The position numbers and the translations under genes are program-made. From assembly GCF_001908185.1 (NCBI RefSeq), contig NZ_LGHM01000080.1, positions 99,346 through 163,345 of the forward strand: a DNA stretch of 64,000 bases. Direction: 5' to 3'. The first letter of the stretch is position 1. Each line of letters starts with the position of its first letter. This document shows, piece by piece, positions 1 through 7,762 of this stretch. Source of the stretch: Bradyrhizobium sp. AS23.2 (GTDB lineage: Bacteria > Pseudomonadota > Alphaproteobacteria > Rhizobiales > Xanthobacteraceae). Under the pieces are notes generated by a model. It was not told where the DNA came from. It did no database searches and was given only the letters and a program-made list of their open reading frames with translations.

Positions 1-589
1 CGTCCAGTCCATCGAATCGGACCTGGATCGCGCCTGACTTCACTCCCGCGCGGTCGAGCACATCCTTCAGCAGAACGCCCGCCCATCGCGCATTGCCCAT
101 TGCACCATGCGCCCACTGCGCGCCAGCGACGCGAGGTGAAAAGAAGCCCCGGGAATTGCCCGAGCACTGGTTGACAGCCGCAAGCTCTACGCGAGGCATC
201 TTGAGCAGATCGCTGATGGACAAGGACAGCACTTGGTTGACGTGGCCGCGCACGGCGAGCCTGAAGGCGTCGGCATCCACCGACGTCGGGATCACAGCCC
301 AGTGCCAGCGCACATAGAACTGGTCGTTCGGCGTGAAGACGCCGCGATCGAACACCTCCATTGGAGTTTCCAGCAGCGGCGGTCGGGTGCGCTGCAGGAT
401 CATGGACCCCTTCTGCGGGAAGTCATGCGTCACCGGCCGCTGTCGCGGACCGCCGGCAATCGGCAGCTCCACCGATTGATCGGCCCGGGCCGATGAGGTC
501 GCGAGCGCCATGCCGGCGACTCCGATGGTGCGGAGCACGGCGCGGCGAGATAGAGCTTGAGAACGTGTGTTGTTGCGATGTTGCGGCAT
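1..589 (-). CDS. Sulfite-oxidase-type molybdopterin oxidoreductase, SorA-like (3' end beyond window)
   Basis: The first about 196 residues of a periplasmic molybdenum enzyme are visible; the rest lies off the left edge. The N-terminus carries a twin-arginine signal (SRRAVLRTIG near residue 15, ending in an ARA-type cleavage site). The segment NQCSGNSRG holds the cysteine expected to coordinate molybdenum in the sulfite oxidase family, and is followed by a GARW-like stretch seen in SorA/YedY relatives. The ATG at 589 has AGGAG six bases upstream. Known family role: oxidation of sulfite to sulfate, passing electrons to a c-type cytochrome. The YeiH-family exporter and LysR gene on the same strand upstream support a sulfite role, but other oxyanion substrates remain possible. 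The sulfite oxidase superfamily call is strong; the exact substrate is inferred. Confidence 0.82.
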   Translation of the reverse strand, partial: MPQHRNNTRSQALSRRAVLRTIGVAGMALATSSARADQSVELPIAGGPRQRPVTHDFPQKGSMILQRTRPPLLETPMEVFDRGVFTPNDQFYVRWHWAVIPTSVDADAFRLAVRGHVNQVLSLSISDLLKMPRVELAAVNQCSGNSRGFFSPRVAGAQWAHGAMGNARWAGVLLKDVLDRAGVKSGAIQVRFDGLD

Positions 590-634
590 GGAAAGCTCCT
601 GTCGAGCTGGGCGTGCGCTTTTATGCAGGTTCAC

Positions 635-865
635 TCATCCGAGGATCAGGTCTGCAAAGGGATCTTCGACGCGCTGCTGCGACGGCGCCTGGCGCTGGTA
701 CGGCAGATGCCGGTTGGCAAGGCGGAAGCGCTCCTTCGAGTGAATGGTACTCCTGTCGCCCGAGGAATGCATCAGGCTGCTGGCATGCGCGAGCGGCGCA
801 CCGAGCGTCGAAGCGGTGATGGCAAGCAAGGCAATTGTGAGGGAAGCGCGGAGCGAACGGGTCAT
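635..865 (-). CDS. Small secreted protein of unknown function (76 aa)
   Basis: The open frame could start further upstream, but the ATG at 865 is preferred: GGAGAT lies seven bases before it, and the product then starts with a clean signal peptide (MTRSLRAS, a hydrophobic run, cleavage near AHA-SS). The mature part is about 49 residues, rich in Arg, Gln and Ser, with no cysteines and no recognised domain. It ends 45 bases before the molybdoenzyme gene on the same strand, so the two probably share a transcript. I do not recognise the family. Its position suggests an accessory to the periplasmic oxidoreductase, which is inference only. Confidence 0.6.
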   Translation of the reverse strand: MTRSLRASLTIALLAITASTLGAPLAHASSLMHSSGDRSTIHSKERFRLANRHLPYQRQAPSQQRVEDPFADLILG

Positions 866-962
866 TGTAAATCTCCATCTCGATGTTCTGGCAAGCGGGA
901 TATTCAATGTGCTTGCCGCTTCCCAAGAGGTAGACTGCATTGCGGCGGCGATCTAACGAGAT

Positions 963-980
963 GATTGGATCGTTCTAATC
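963..980. promoter_or_regulatory. Imperfect palindrome upstream of the secreted-protein/molybdoenzyme genes
   Basis: GATTGGATC is followed directly by GTTCTAATC; seven of nine positions are symmetric. It sits about 100 bases upstream of the ATG at 865, in the 224-base gap after the LysR gene. Its place suits a regulator site, perhaps for the adjacent LysR protein, but the motif is weak and differs from the palindrome upstream of the exporter gene. Confidence 0.3.
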
Positions 981-1089
981 GTCGGCCACGATCGAATGCG
1001 GAAAGGACGTCGTCGCGAATCGACAACGTCCGAGCGCTTCCGTCGCGGTCGGTTCAATCGTTGCGATAGAAGTGTTGCCGCAGGCCTTC

Positions 1090-1980
1090 CTACGCAGCAG
1101 CACCTGCTGCGAGGCTGGACATCAGCGCTGCTTCGGCCTTGCTCACATGCCGCTCCTTGTGACGCAAAGCGTAGAACGAACGCTTCGCCAGCTCGCCTTC
1201 CAGCTGGAACAGCCGCTTTGCCTCGATCGCCTTTTCGACCACCAGATCGGAGATGGCCGCGGCGCAGCGGCCCGTCTCGACCGCCGTTCGAATTGCCTCG
1301 TTCGAGGCGAGCTCGAGCGGCACCGTGAGGTCGGAAAGGCGCACTCCGCGCTTCTTCAGAGCCCGTTCGAACATGGCACGCGTTCCGGAGCCCGGCTCGC
1401 GAAGGATCCATGGTGTCGTGGCAATCCAGTCTGGGGGCAGCTTTCTCTGGTTCGCCAGAGGGTGTTGTGGGCCCACGACGGCGACCAGCGCGTCGCCGTC
1501 GACGCGCCGGGCCGACAATGCGCCGTCGTTAATGTCGCCCTCGATGAAGCCGAGATCCGCCATGCCTTCGCGAACGTTGGTCGCGACGTGTTCGGTGTTG
1601 GTGATCTTCACGTCAAGCTCGATGCCGGGATAGATGGCCTTGAAAGCCAGCAGCCTCTTAGGCAGCCAGTAGCTACCGACCGTCTGGCTGGCCGCGATCA
1701 CAAGCCTTCCGGCCCTGAGCCCGGCGAAGTCCCGCAGGACCTGCTCGGCGGCATGGGCACGCGCCAGCACGGCACGGGCTTCTCCGAGAAACGAGCGGCC
1801 CATATGTGTGAGAACGATGCCGCGGCCCACGCGATCGAACAGCTTGACGCCATAACGACCTTCGAGCGCGGCGATCGCCGCGCTCGTGGCCGATTGTGTC
1901 AAATTCAACTCGCGGGCGGCTTGTGTCACGTGCTGCTTGTCGGCGACCGCGGCGAAGATCCGGAGCTGTTCGAGCGTCAT
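1090..1980 (-). CDS. LysR-family transcriptional regulator, YeiE/CbbR-like (296 aa)
   Basis: Residues 1-60 form a LysR winged helix-turn-helix (MTLEQLRIFAAVADKQH at the start, then AARELNLTQSATSAAIAALE), followed by a periplasmic-binding-protein-like effector domain with the usual LVIAASQTVGSYWLP start. The ATG at 1980 gives the typical LysR beginning; a GTG two codons upstream is possible but would overlap the preceding stop. The gene begins two bases after the YeiH-family gene ends, so they are translationally coupled. In enterobacteria the YeiE regulator is a neighbour of YeiH and has been linked to sulfite response, which fits the molybdoenzyme downstream. The effector is not readable from sequence. 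Confidence 0.9.
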   Translation of the reverse strand: MTLEQLRIFAAVADKQHVTQAARELNLTQSATSAAIAALEGRYGVKLFDRVGRGIVLTHMGRSFLGEARAVLARAHAAEQVLRDFAGLRAGRLVIAASQTVGSYWLPKRLLAFKAIYPGIELDVKITNTEHVATNVREGMADLGFIEGDINDGALSARRVDGDALVAVVGPQHPLANQRKLPPDWIATTPWILREPGSGTRAMFERALKKRGVRLSDLTVPLELASNEAIRTAVETGRCAAAISDLVVEKAIEAKRLFQLEGELAKRSFYALRHKERHVSKAEAALMSSLAAGAAA

Positions 1981-1982
1981 GG

Positions 1983-3041
1983 TCACCCCGCGAATTTGAT
2001 GAGAGCCAGGCTGAAGGCTGCAATGAACAGGAAGGCAAGTGCACCCAATATAGCCGGACGCAGCCCCTGAGCGTAGAGTTTCGAGACGTCGGTCTCAAGG
2101 CCCATGGCGGCGAGGGCGACCGTGAGCAGGAAGGTGGACAGGGCGACCGTCGCGTCCCTCGCGCCCTCCGGAATACTCACGACACTGTTGAGTGCGGCCA
2201 CCGCAACAAAGCCGATTGCGAACCAGGGCAGGGGTGGTCTTGCCGACCTGCCGCCGGTGCCACGGGCCGCAAGCCGGGGCGCGACGCTCAGGGCGAGGAC
2301 TACAGGGGCGAGCAACATAACTCGCGACAGCTTGGCGACCGTCGCGACTTCGCCGGCGTGCTGGCTGTTCTGAAAGGAGGCGGCGGCCACCTGCGCAATC
2401 TCGTGGATCGATGCCCCGCTCCAGAGTCCATAGGCGGCGCCATCGAGCTGCAGAAGATGGGGCAGCACAGGGTAGACGAACATCGCGATCGAGCCGAAGA
2501 TCGTGACGCAGGCGATTGCGTAAGCAACGTCCTCGTCGGACGCCCGGGTGACGCTGTTGGTCGCGACCACCGCCGAGGCACCGCAGATCGAGGTGCCCGC
2601 AGCGATCAGTTCAGAGAGCTTTCGGTCGACACCCAGCACCCGGCCGGCTGCAAGAGTAAATCCGAACGTAGCAACGAGCGTGCCGATGACGATGAAGAGT
2701 CCGTGCGCACCCACGGCTGCAAGCTGGGTCAGCGTGATCTGAAAGCCGAGCAGCACGATTGCGGCCCGAAGCAGACGGCGCATGCTGAAAGCAATTCCCG
2801 GGGCCGCGAAAGACGGCGTGCCGACCAGATTGCGTATCGATATCCCGATCGCGATGGCGAGAATCATGGGGCTGAACGTCGCAATCCCTGGAACGCTGTG
2901 AAGCGATTTGGCTGCGAGCGCGATGGCGCCGGTCAGCGCGATCCCGGGGATGATTGCGCGGGCGGATTCCACACGCGCTGCGATGGTTTTGCGGATGGCG
3001 AGCTTGATTGGAGAATGGCGGATGTCGGTGGCAGATGTCAT
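1983..3041 (-). CDS. YeiH/UPF0324-family putative sulfate exporter (352 aa)
   Basis: A polytopic inner-membrane protein with about ten hydrophobic segments and the family signature GTSICGASAVVA near the middle (PF03601 type). The family is annotated as putative sulfate exporter; related proteins occur beside taurine/sulfonate and sulfite genes. The ATG at 3041 is chosen because GGAG lies eight bases upstream; a GTG nine bases further out overlaps that ribosome site. It is first in the minus-strand series and is followed by the LysR regulator. In this setting it would remove sulfate or sulfite produced or handled by the cell. The family call is secure; the transported ion is inferred. Confidence 0.88.
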   Translation of the reverse strand: MTSATDIRHSPIKLAIRKTIAARVESARAIIPGIALTGAIALAAKSLHSVPGIATFSPMILAIAIGISIRNLVGTPSFAAPGIAFSMRRLLRAAIVLLGFQITLTQLAAVGAHGLFIVIGTLVATFGFTLAAGRVLGVDRKLSELIAAGTSICGASAVVATNSVTRASDEDVAYAIACVTIFGSIAMFVYPVLPHLLQLDGAAYGLWSGASIHEIAQVAAASFQNSQHAGEVATVAKLSRVMLLAPVVLALSVAPRLAARGTGGRSARPPLPWFAIGFVAVAALNSVVSIPEGARDATVALSTFLLTVALAAMGLETDVSKLYAQGLRPAILGALAFLFIAAFSLALIKFAG

Positions 3042-3112
3042 TGGCGTCACTCCGGGTTACGTCAACTGTGGTCTGCGACGACAAAGTTATCTAATGGATT
3101 GATTTGTTCATT

Positions 3113-3133
3113 ATGATCGATAAAATCGATCAT
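3113..3133. promoter_or_regulatory. Perfect palindromic operator upstream of the YeiH-family gene
   Basis: ATGATCGAT and ATCGATCAT form a perfect 9-base inverted repeat around AAA. It lies 72 bases before the exporter start in an AT-rich gap. Size and symmetry fit a LysR-type recognition site, and the regulator gene is the next gene in the same unit, so autoregulation is likely. Binding is inferred. Confidence 0.6.
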
Positions 3134-3268
3134 TCGACATTGAGAGCATTTCATGGCCGGGGGCGCTAACGCTTCTGTGATCGGGCCGAAGATCGTGCCT
3201 TAGTCGTTGTTTCAGCTAGTTTTTTAAATATTCCGCTGCTCACGGCCGAAGAATTTTCGTAGCATTAT

Positions 3269-3293
3269 GGAATAGGACGCGCGCTGCGCCGTC
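3269..3293 (+). promoter_or_regulatory. Candidate ECF-type promoter for the DUF305/propeller/sigma operon
   Basis: GGAAT is separated by 16 bases from CGTC, matching the general ECF pattern of a GGAAC-like -35 and a CGTC/CGTT -10. It lies 33 bases before the ATG at 3326, a sensible leader length. The operon encodes its own ECF sigma factor, so autoregulation is plausible. No second copy was located to confirm the motif. Confidence 0.42.
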
Positions 3294-3325
3294 CAACCCC
3301 CATGCGATCAACATGGGAGTTCAGG

Positions 3326-3859
3326 ATGCACCAGCCGTCTCGCAGATTTCTCGCGACACTCGCGAGCAGGTGTCGTTTCCGAAAAACTGGGCTCGCCGCG
3401 ATCCTGTTGGGCGGGCGGGTTCTAATTGCTTGCGCGATCCCGCCGCTCGCGTTCGCGCATGAAGCCCATCCGGCCGATCCGCCGGCGGGGCTGACCGCCG
3501 AGGAATCCGCGTTCCTGAAAGAGAACGATGCGGCGATGACCAAGATGATGAACGACATGGCGGCGAAGCCGACGGGCGACATCGATCGCGACTTCGTTGC
3601 CATGATGAACCCGCATCATCAAGGCGCCATCGATATGGCCGTGATCGAGCTGCGCTACGGCAAGAACGAGCAGCTTCGGCGGATCGCGCAGGAAATCATC
3701 GTCGACCAGATGCAGGAGATCGCCGCGATGAAGCTCGCAATCGGCGAGCCGGCGACCGACACGACGCCTGCACCGACGCAACCGCAGGCTCTCCCCGCCG
3801 CGCACGATCATCATCATTCGGGCATGCGGATGGACAAGTCCTCCGGAATGAAACACTAG
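3326..3859 (+). CDS. DUF305 periplasmic protein with His/Met-rich tail (177 aa)
   Basis: The start at 3326 has GGGAG six bases upstream, better than the in-frame ATG at 3302. After an N-terminal hydrophobic export segment (about residues 22-45, ending LAFA), the core holds the DUF305 hallmark MNPHHQGAIDMA and then QEIIVDQMQEIAAMK, a ferritin-like helical pair. The C-terminal 20 residues are rich in His and Met (HDHHHSGMRM), as in metal-binding tails. Some DUF305 proteins bind copper; here that is inference. It is the first gene of a tightly packed operon with a beta-propeller protein, an ECF sigma factor and an anti-sigma factor, suggesting an envelope or metal stress response. Confidence 0.85.
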   Translation: MHQPSRRFLATLASRCRFRKTGLAAILLGGRVLIACAIPPLAFAHEAHPADPPAGLTAEESAFLKENDAAMTKMMNDMAAKPTGDIDRDFVAMMNPHHQGAIDMAVIELRYGKNEQLRRIAQEIIVDQMQEIAAMKLAIGEPATDTTPAPTQPQALPAAHDHHHSGMRMDKSSGMKH

Positions 3860-3868
3860 GAGCGAAAC

Positions 3869-5323
3869 ATGAAAACGTGGAAGACATTCTTCCTGGCGGC
3901 AACGATGCTCGCAACCGGGTCCGCTGCGTGGGCAGGGCAAGCGCCCGGCGCGCTGTCCTCGCCCGACATTCCGATCAGCCATCATGACCGCATCTATGCG
4001 GCCGAGCAGTTCTCGAATACGGTCTCGGTAACGGATCCCGTCGACAACAAGCTGCTTGGCGTAATCCGGCTCGGTGATCCGCAGCCCCTCAATTTCAGCC
4101 CGCTTTACAAGGGGCAGGTGCTCGTTCATGGCATGGGCTATTCGCCCGATCACCACACGCTCGCGGTGGTGTCGATCGGCTCGAATTCGGTGACCTTCAT
4201 CGACACCGCGACCAACGCCGTCAAGCACGTGACTTATGTCGGCCGTTCGCCGCACGAAGCATTCTATACGCCGGACGGCAAGGAGGTCTGGGTCACGGTG
4301 CGCGGCGAGAACTACATCTCCGTGATCGATGCCAAGAGCTTTAAAGAGAAGACGCGCATCACGACTCCGAGCGGCCCGGGCATGCAGATCTTCTCGCCCG
4401 ATGGCAAGTACGGCTACATTTGCTCCTCGTTCAATCCGGAAACTGACGTCGTCACTGTTGCCGATCACAAGATCGTCGCCAAGGTGAAGCAGGAAAGTCC
4501 GTTCTGCCCGAACATCGCTGCGACGCCCGACGGCAAGCAGGTGTGGTTCACGCTCAAGGACGTCGGCAAAACACAGGTGTTCGACGCCCGTCCCCCGTTC
4601 AGCCTCATCAAGACAATCGACACCGGCCCGATCACGAACCATGTCAACTTCGCGCACACCGCAAAGGGATCGTTCGCTTATGTCACGATAGGCGGCCTGA
4701 ACGAAGTCAAGGTGTTCCGCACCGACGATTTCTCGCAGGTCGCGACCATCCCCGTCGACAATTTGCCGCACGGCGTCTGGCCGTCGGGCGATGGATCGCG
4801 CGTCTATGTCGGTCTCGAGAACGCCGATGCGCTGGCGGCGATCGATACTGCGACCAACAAGGTGATTGCGAACATCCCGATCGGTCAGGCACCTCAGGCG
4901 ATCGCCTATGTCCCCAACGCCGCGCCCAATCCCGACGACCGGGAGAACCTGCAGCCGCTTGGTGTCGCTGGCCAGGTGGCCCATCTCGCCTTGGCGCCCA
5001 AGCAGGCGGCGGGAGATGGCAAGGCGCCGACCAGCGTGTCGCTTTTCGACCAGGGCCTGATCCAGATCCTGCAGGCCTCAGTGACAGGTCTCCAGCCCAA
5101 GCAGAAATATGTGCTGGCGCTTGCCGAGCATGAGGACGGCAGCGGCCCGTTGCAGCCGCTCGCAGCCTTCATGACGAACCCGGCAGGATCGGCTATCGTC
5201 AACGCAGTTGGCCCGATCCGGCAGATCGTCGATCAGGGGGCAAAGGCCGACAGGCGATACCTCGTGATCGCACCCGGCGAAGCGGCCATGCCTGGCGAGG
5301 CGATCCAGATTGAGACCCGTTGA
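3869..5323 (+). CDS. Secreted YVTN/YncE-type beta-propeller protein (484 aa)
   Basis: A signal peptide (MKTWKTFFLAATMLATG, cleaved near AWA-GQ) precedes six or seven blade-like repeats with the YVTN pattern, for example NSVTFIDTATNAV, NYISVIDAKS, KVFRTDDFSQ and DALAAIDTATNKV, spaced about 40 residues apart. The last about 130 residues form a separate domain without blade repeats. It starts nine bases after the DUF305 gene with AGGAG at the right distance. Proteins of this class act in the periplasm as binding scaffolds or sensors; no catalytic residues are evident. Co-transcription with a sigma/anti-sigma pair suggests it is part of the response output. Fold is confident, role is not. Confidence 0.85.
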   Translation: MKTWKTFFLAATMLATGSAAWAGQAPGALSSPDIPISHHDRIYAAEQFSNTVSVTDPVDNKLLGVIRLGDPQPLNFSPLYKGQVLVHGMGYSPDHHTLAVVSIGSNSVTFIDTATNAVKHVTYVGRSPHEAFYTPDGKEVWVTVRGENYISVIDAKSFKEKTRITTPSGPGMQIFSPDGKYGYICSSFNPETDVVTVADHKIVAKVKQESPFCPNIAATPDGKQVWFTLKDVGKTQVFDARPPFSLIKTIDTGPITNHVNFAHTAKGSFAYVTIGGLNEVKVFRTDDFSQVATIPVDNLPHGVWPSGDGSRVYVGLENADALAAIDTATNKVIANIPIGQAPQAIAYVPNAAPNPDDRENLQPLGVAGQVAHLALAPKQAAGDGKAPTSVSLFDQGLIQILQASVTGLQPKQKYVLALAEHEDGSGPLQPLAAFMTNPAGSAIVNAVGPIRQIVDQGAKADRRYLVIAPGEAAMPGEAIQIETR

Positions 5324-5362
5324 CGTTCGCGCAAGCGCGAAGGAACGCAGGCGGAGGGCGAG

Positions 5363-5887
5363 ATGCAGGACATGTTGGTTCAGGTCGAGCCGCTGATCCC
5401 CGCCCTCCGCCGCTATGCGCGCGCGCTCGTGCGCAACCGCGCGAACGCGGACGACCTGGTGCAGGACTGCCTGGAGCGCGCGGTCAGCCGCTGGCATCAG
5501 AGGCGGGACGGCAGCGTGCGCGCCTGGCTGTTCACGATCCTGCACAATCTCGCGGCGGATCAATTCCGTCAAGCGTCATCGCGCGGCAGACATGTGCCGA
5601 TCGAGGAGGCGGGTGAGGGTGAGTTTCGTGGGGCGGCCGCGCAGGAGCATCGGCTTATGTATCAAGATGTGCTGGACAAGCTTGCGAGGCTGCCGGAGGA
5701 GCAGCGGGCCGTACTGCTGCTGGTCGGAGTCGAGGATCTCTCTTATGCGGAGGCCGCGAAGGTACTGAACGTCCCGATTGGCACCGTGATGTCCCGCCTA
5801 TCGCGGGCACGCGGGAGGTTGCAGCAGGAGCTCGACGGCGTCGCCGGTGCGCCAGGGAATGTGGTGACGATGCGGAGGCTGACATGA
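5363..5887 (+). CDS. ECF-family RNA polymerase sigma factor (174 aa)
   Basis: Sigma-70 region 2 spans about residues 10-75 (RRYARALVRNRANADDLVQD, then VRAWLFTILHNLAADQFR), and region 4 about residues 110-160 (LPEEQRAVLLLVGVEDLSYAEAA, IPIGT-like turn, MSRLSRARGRL). There is no region 1 or 3, as expected for the ECF group. A small hairpin (5326-5341) lies in the 39-base gap before it, and GGAGGGCGAG precedes the ATG. The stop overlaps the anti-sigma start (ATGA), so the two are coupled. It probably directs RNA polymerase to envelope-stress promoters, including the one proposed at 3269. Confidence 0.93.
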   Translation: MQDMLVQVEPLIPALRRYARALVRNRANADDLVQDCLERAVSRWHQRRDGSVRAWLFTILHNLAADQFRQASSRGRHVPIEEAGEGEFRGAAAQEHRLMYQDVLDKLARLPEEQRAVLLLVGVEDLSYAEAAKVLNVPIGTVMSRLSRARGRLQQELDGVAGAPGNVVTMRRLT

Positions 5888-6657
5888 ACAACCGGCTTAT
5901 CACAGAAGATGACCTCCACGCCTATGTGGATGATTTGCTCGAGCCGGAGCGTCGAGCGGAAGTCGGCTCTTACCTCGCCGGTCATCCGGATGTCGCCAAG
6001 CGCGTCGCCGGCTTTGTCGACCAGCGCGAGCTGTTGCGCGCGGCGCTGGCGCCGATTGCTGACGAGCCGTTGCCACCCGAGCTGAACCTTTCACGCATCA
6101 TCGAGGGCCAGAGGCGTCGTTCGCCGCCGGTCTGGCGGGCGATCGCGGCGATGCTGCTGCTCAGCGTGGGCGGGTTTGGCGGCTGGATCGTGCGCGGCTC
6201 GATGGAAGCAACACCTGGCGGCCTGGCCGCGCTCGCGCAGGAAGCAGGCTATTCCTATAATGTCTACGCACCGGATCGGATCCGCCCGGTCGAGGTGCGA
6301 GCATCCGACACCGCTCAGCTCGTCCAATGGATATCGAGTCGGCTCAACCGGCCTGTCAAGGTGCCGGACCTGACGAGCTCAGGTTACCGTCTGATGGGCG
6401 GGCGCCTGGTCGCGACCCAGCACGGACCAGCCGCGATGTTCATGTATGATGACGACCATGGCAGCCGGGTTGTCGTGCTGACCCGGCCGATGAGCAGTGC
6501 CGACCAGAACGCCCCAATGACAGCACAGTCAAACGACGGCGCCACCGGGTTTACCTGGGCCGATAGCGGGATTGGCTACAGCCTCGTCGGCGAGGCTCCG
6601 GCGGAGACCTTGAGGCCCGTCGCGAACGAGGTCCGCAGGCAGGCGCGCGCGATATAG
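5884..6657 (+). CDS. Membrane anti-sigma factor (257 aa)
   Basis: The N-terminal about 55 residues (EDDLHAYVDDLLEPERR and following helices) match the anti-sigma domain that clamps ECF factors; the HxxxCxxC zinc motif is absent. A single membrane segment lies near residues 84-103 (AIAAMLLLSVGGFGGWIVRG), leaving a C-terminal periplasmic domain of about 150 residues. It overlaps the sigma gene by four bases. By family logic it holds the sigma factor inactive at the inner membrane until a periplasmic signal acts on its outer domain. The signal may concern the DUF305 or propeller proteins; that is inference. Confidence 0.88.
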   Translation: MNNRLITEDDLHAYVDDLLEPERRAEVGSYLAGHPDVAKRVAGFVDQRELLRAALAPIADEPLPPELNLSRIIEGQRRRSPPVWRAIAAMLLLSVGGFGGWIVRGSMEATPGGLAALAQEAGYSYNVYAPDRIRPVEVRASDTAQLVQWISSRLNRPVKVPDLTSSGYRLMGGRLVATQHGPAAMFMYDDDHGSRVVVLTRPMSSADQNAPMTAQSNDGATGFTWADSGIGYSLVGEAPAETLRPVANEVRRQARAI

Positions 6658-7114
6658 TCTTGCGATCGGGTGTGGCCGCGAAGACGCCGCCTCGCGCGGC
6701 GAAGGACTTCATCTTCATCCGAAATTGCACGCACTGCTGGAACAGGCGGCCAGCCCGTCGGTTTCGGAGCTCTCGATGCGACGATGATGGCCTGGTTCAA
6801 GCCGGACCGGATCCGGACTCGGAAATCGTATCGTCGCGCACCAATATGGTCCTGTCTTCGCGATAGCCGCGCCGTATCGAGCGAGAAGTAGGTCGCCGCC
6901 GGTATTCTTCGCGGTGCAGTTGAGCTACCCATCGAGAGGTCTGCTGCGCCAATGAGAATCTCTTCGAAATTTTTGATGGACTCCCGTGCTGATTTCGCAG
7001 CAAATGGTTTGCAGATCTCTCAGGGCCAATTGAACGGAGTGACGCAACTGCCTGATCTCGCTCACGTGACGTCCTCCGCTTTTGTTTGACAGGCCACATA
7101 GGTTTCGCGTCAAC
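6658..7114. other. Gene-free stretch of about 457 bases
   Basis: Several short frames occur on both strands but none has a recognisable domain, good ribosome site or conserved-looking composition. No tRNA-like cloverleaf, terminator or repeat family member was found. It must contain the end of the sigma operon and the promoter of the TetR gene. Confidence 0.5.
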
Positions 7115-7762
7115 ATGCCGTCACAGCTCGTCCGCAAGCCGCAGAACGCCTATCATCACGGCGATCTCCGTGATACCCTGATCAAGGCCGCCTTGCGCGA
7201 AGCGGAGAAGGGCGGTGCGGAGGCAATCAGCATCAAGGCGTTGGCAAAACGGCTAGGCGTCTCGCAGCCGGCGCCATACCGGCATTTCGCCGATCGTGAA
7301 GCGCTGCTTGCGGCGGTGACGGCGGAGGCGTTTCGGCAGCTCAGCGCGATCCTGCGCGAGGCGATGGTAAAACCGTCCGAGCAATCGAAATTATCGCGGC
7401 TGGCGCAGGCGACGCTCGATTTCGGTCTGCGCCGCAACGGCATCTACCGGTTGATGTTCGCTTCCCGCACCGTGTCATGCGCGGCCAAGGGCAGCGAGCT
7501 GCACGAGGCTGCGCGTGAAACCTTTGCGCTGGTGGTCGAAGCGCTGGAAGTGCCGGCCGTCGGTTTTTTGCGCGAGCGGCACGCGCTCAAGATCTGGGCT
7601 GCGCTGCACGGTGTGGTGATGCTCGCCGAGCAGGGCTTGTTCACGGGCGAGGCGGCGCATGCCACGCGCGAAGAGCTGGTCGAGGATTTTGTGAACGAGA
7701 CGAAGGCCGCGCTCCTGTCCGCAATCAAGGACGTGCGCCGCCGGGGAAAGCCCGGCGCTTAA
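7115..7762 (+). CDS. TetR-family transcriptional regulator (215 aa)
   Basis: The N-terminus holds a TetR helix-turn-helix: YHHGDLRDTLIKAALREAEK, then ISIKALAKRLGVSQPAPYRHF with the usual recognition helix and the HF pair. The C-terminal about 150 residues form the effector-binding helical domain of the WHG subclass. The ATG at 7115 is used; an upstream TTG in frame would add eleven unlikely residues. The gene converges on the racemase-like gene with a four-base overlap of ends. It stands alone, so its target is not apparent; TetR proteins usually repress a nearby gene in response to a small ligand. Confidence 0.9.
   Translation: MPSQLVRKPQNAYHHGDLRDTLIKAALREAEKGGAEAISIKALAKRLGVSQPAPYRHFADREALLAAVTAEAFRQLSAILREAMVKPSEQSKLSRLAQATLDFGLRRNGIYRLMFASRTVSCAAKGSELHEAARETFALVVEALEVPAVGFLRERHALKIWAALHGVVMLAEQGLFTGEAAHATREELVEDFVNETKAALLSAIKDVRRRGKPGA

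Noticed and set aside
963..994. EcfG-type promoter (GAAC/CGTT) for the secreted-protein gene
   Set aside because: The two boxes on the minus strand are only 13 bases apart, too close for an ECF promoter.
1896..3116. Open frame of 406 codons on the plus strand opposite the YeiH-family gene
   Set aside because: Composition dominated by Arg, Gly, Asp and Gln; antisense to a membrane protein with a clear family signature.
3422..4984. Open frame of 520 codons on the minus strand opposite the DUF305 and propeller genes
   Set aside because: Mirror of GC-biased codons; no conserved motif, spans two real genes.
6890..6960. tRNA-like fragment (GAGCTACCC) in the gap before the TetR gene
   Set aside because: No T-loop, acceptor stem or anticodon arm could be paired.
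6925..7137. Small frame (70 codons) on the minus strand in the gap before the TetR gene
   Set aside because: No ribosome site, no signal or domain, overlaps the TetR start; kept as gene-free sequence.
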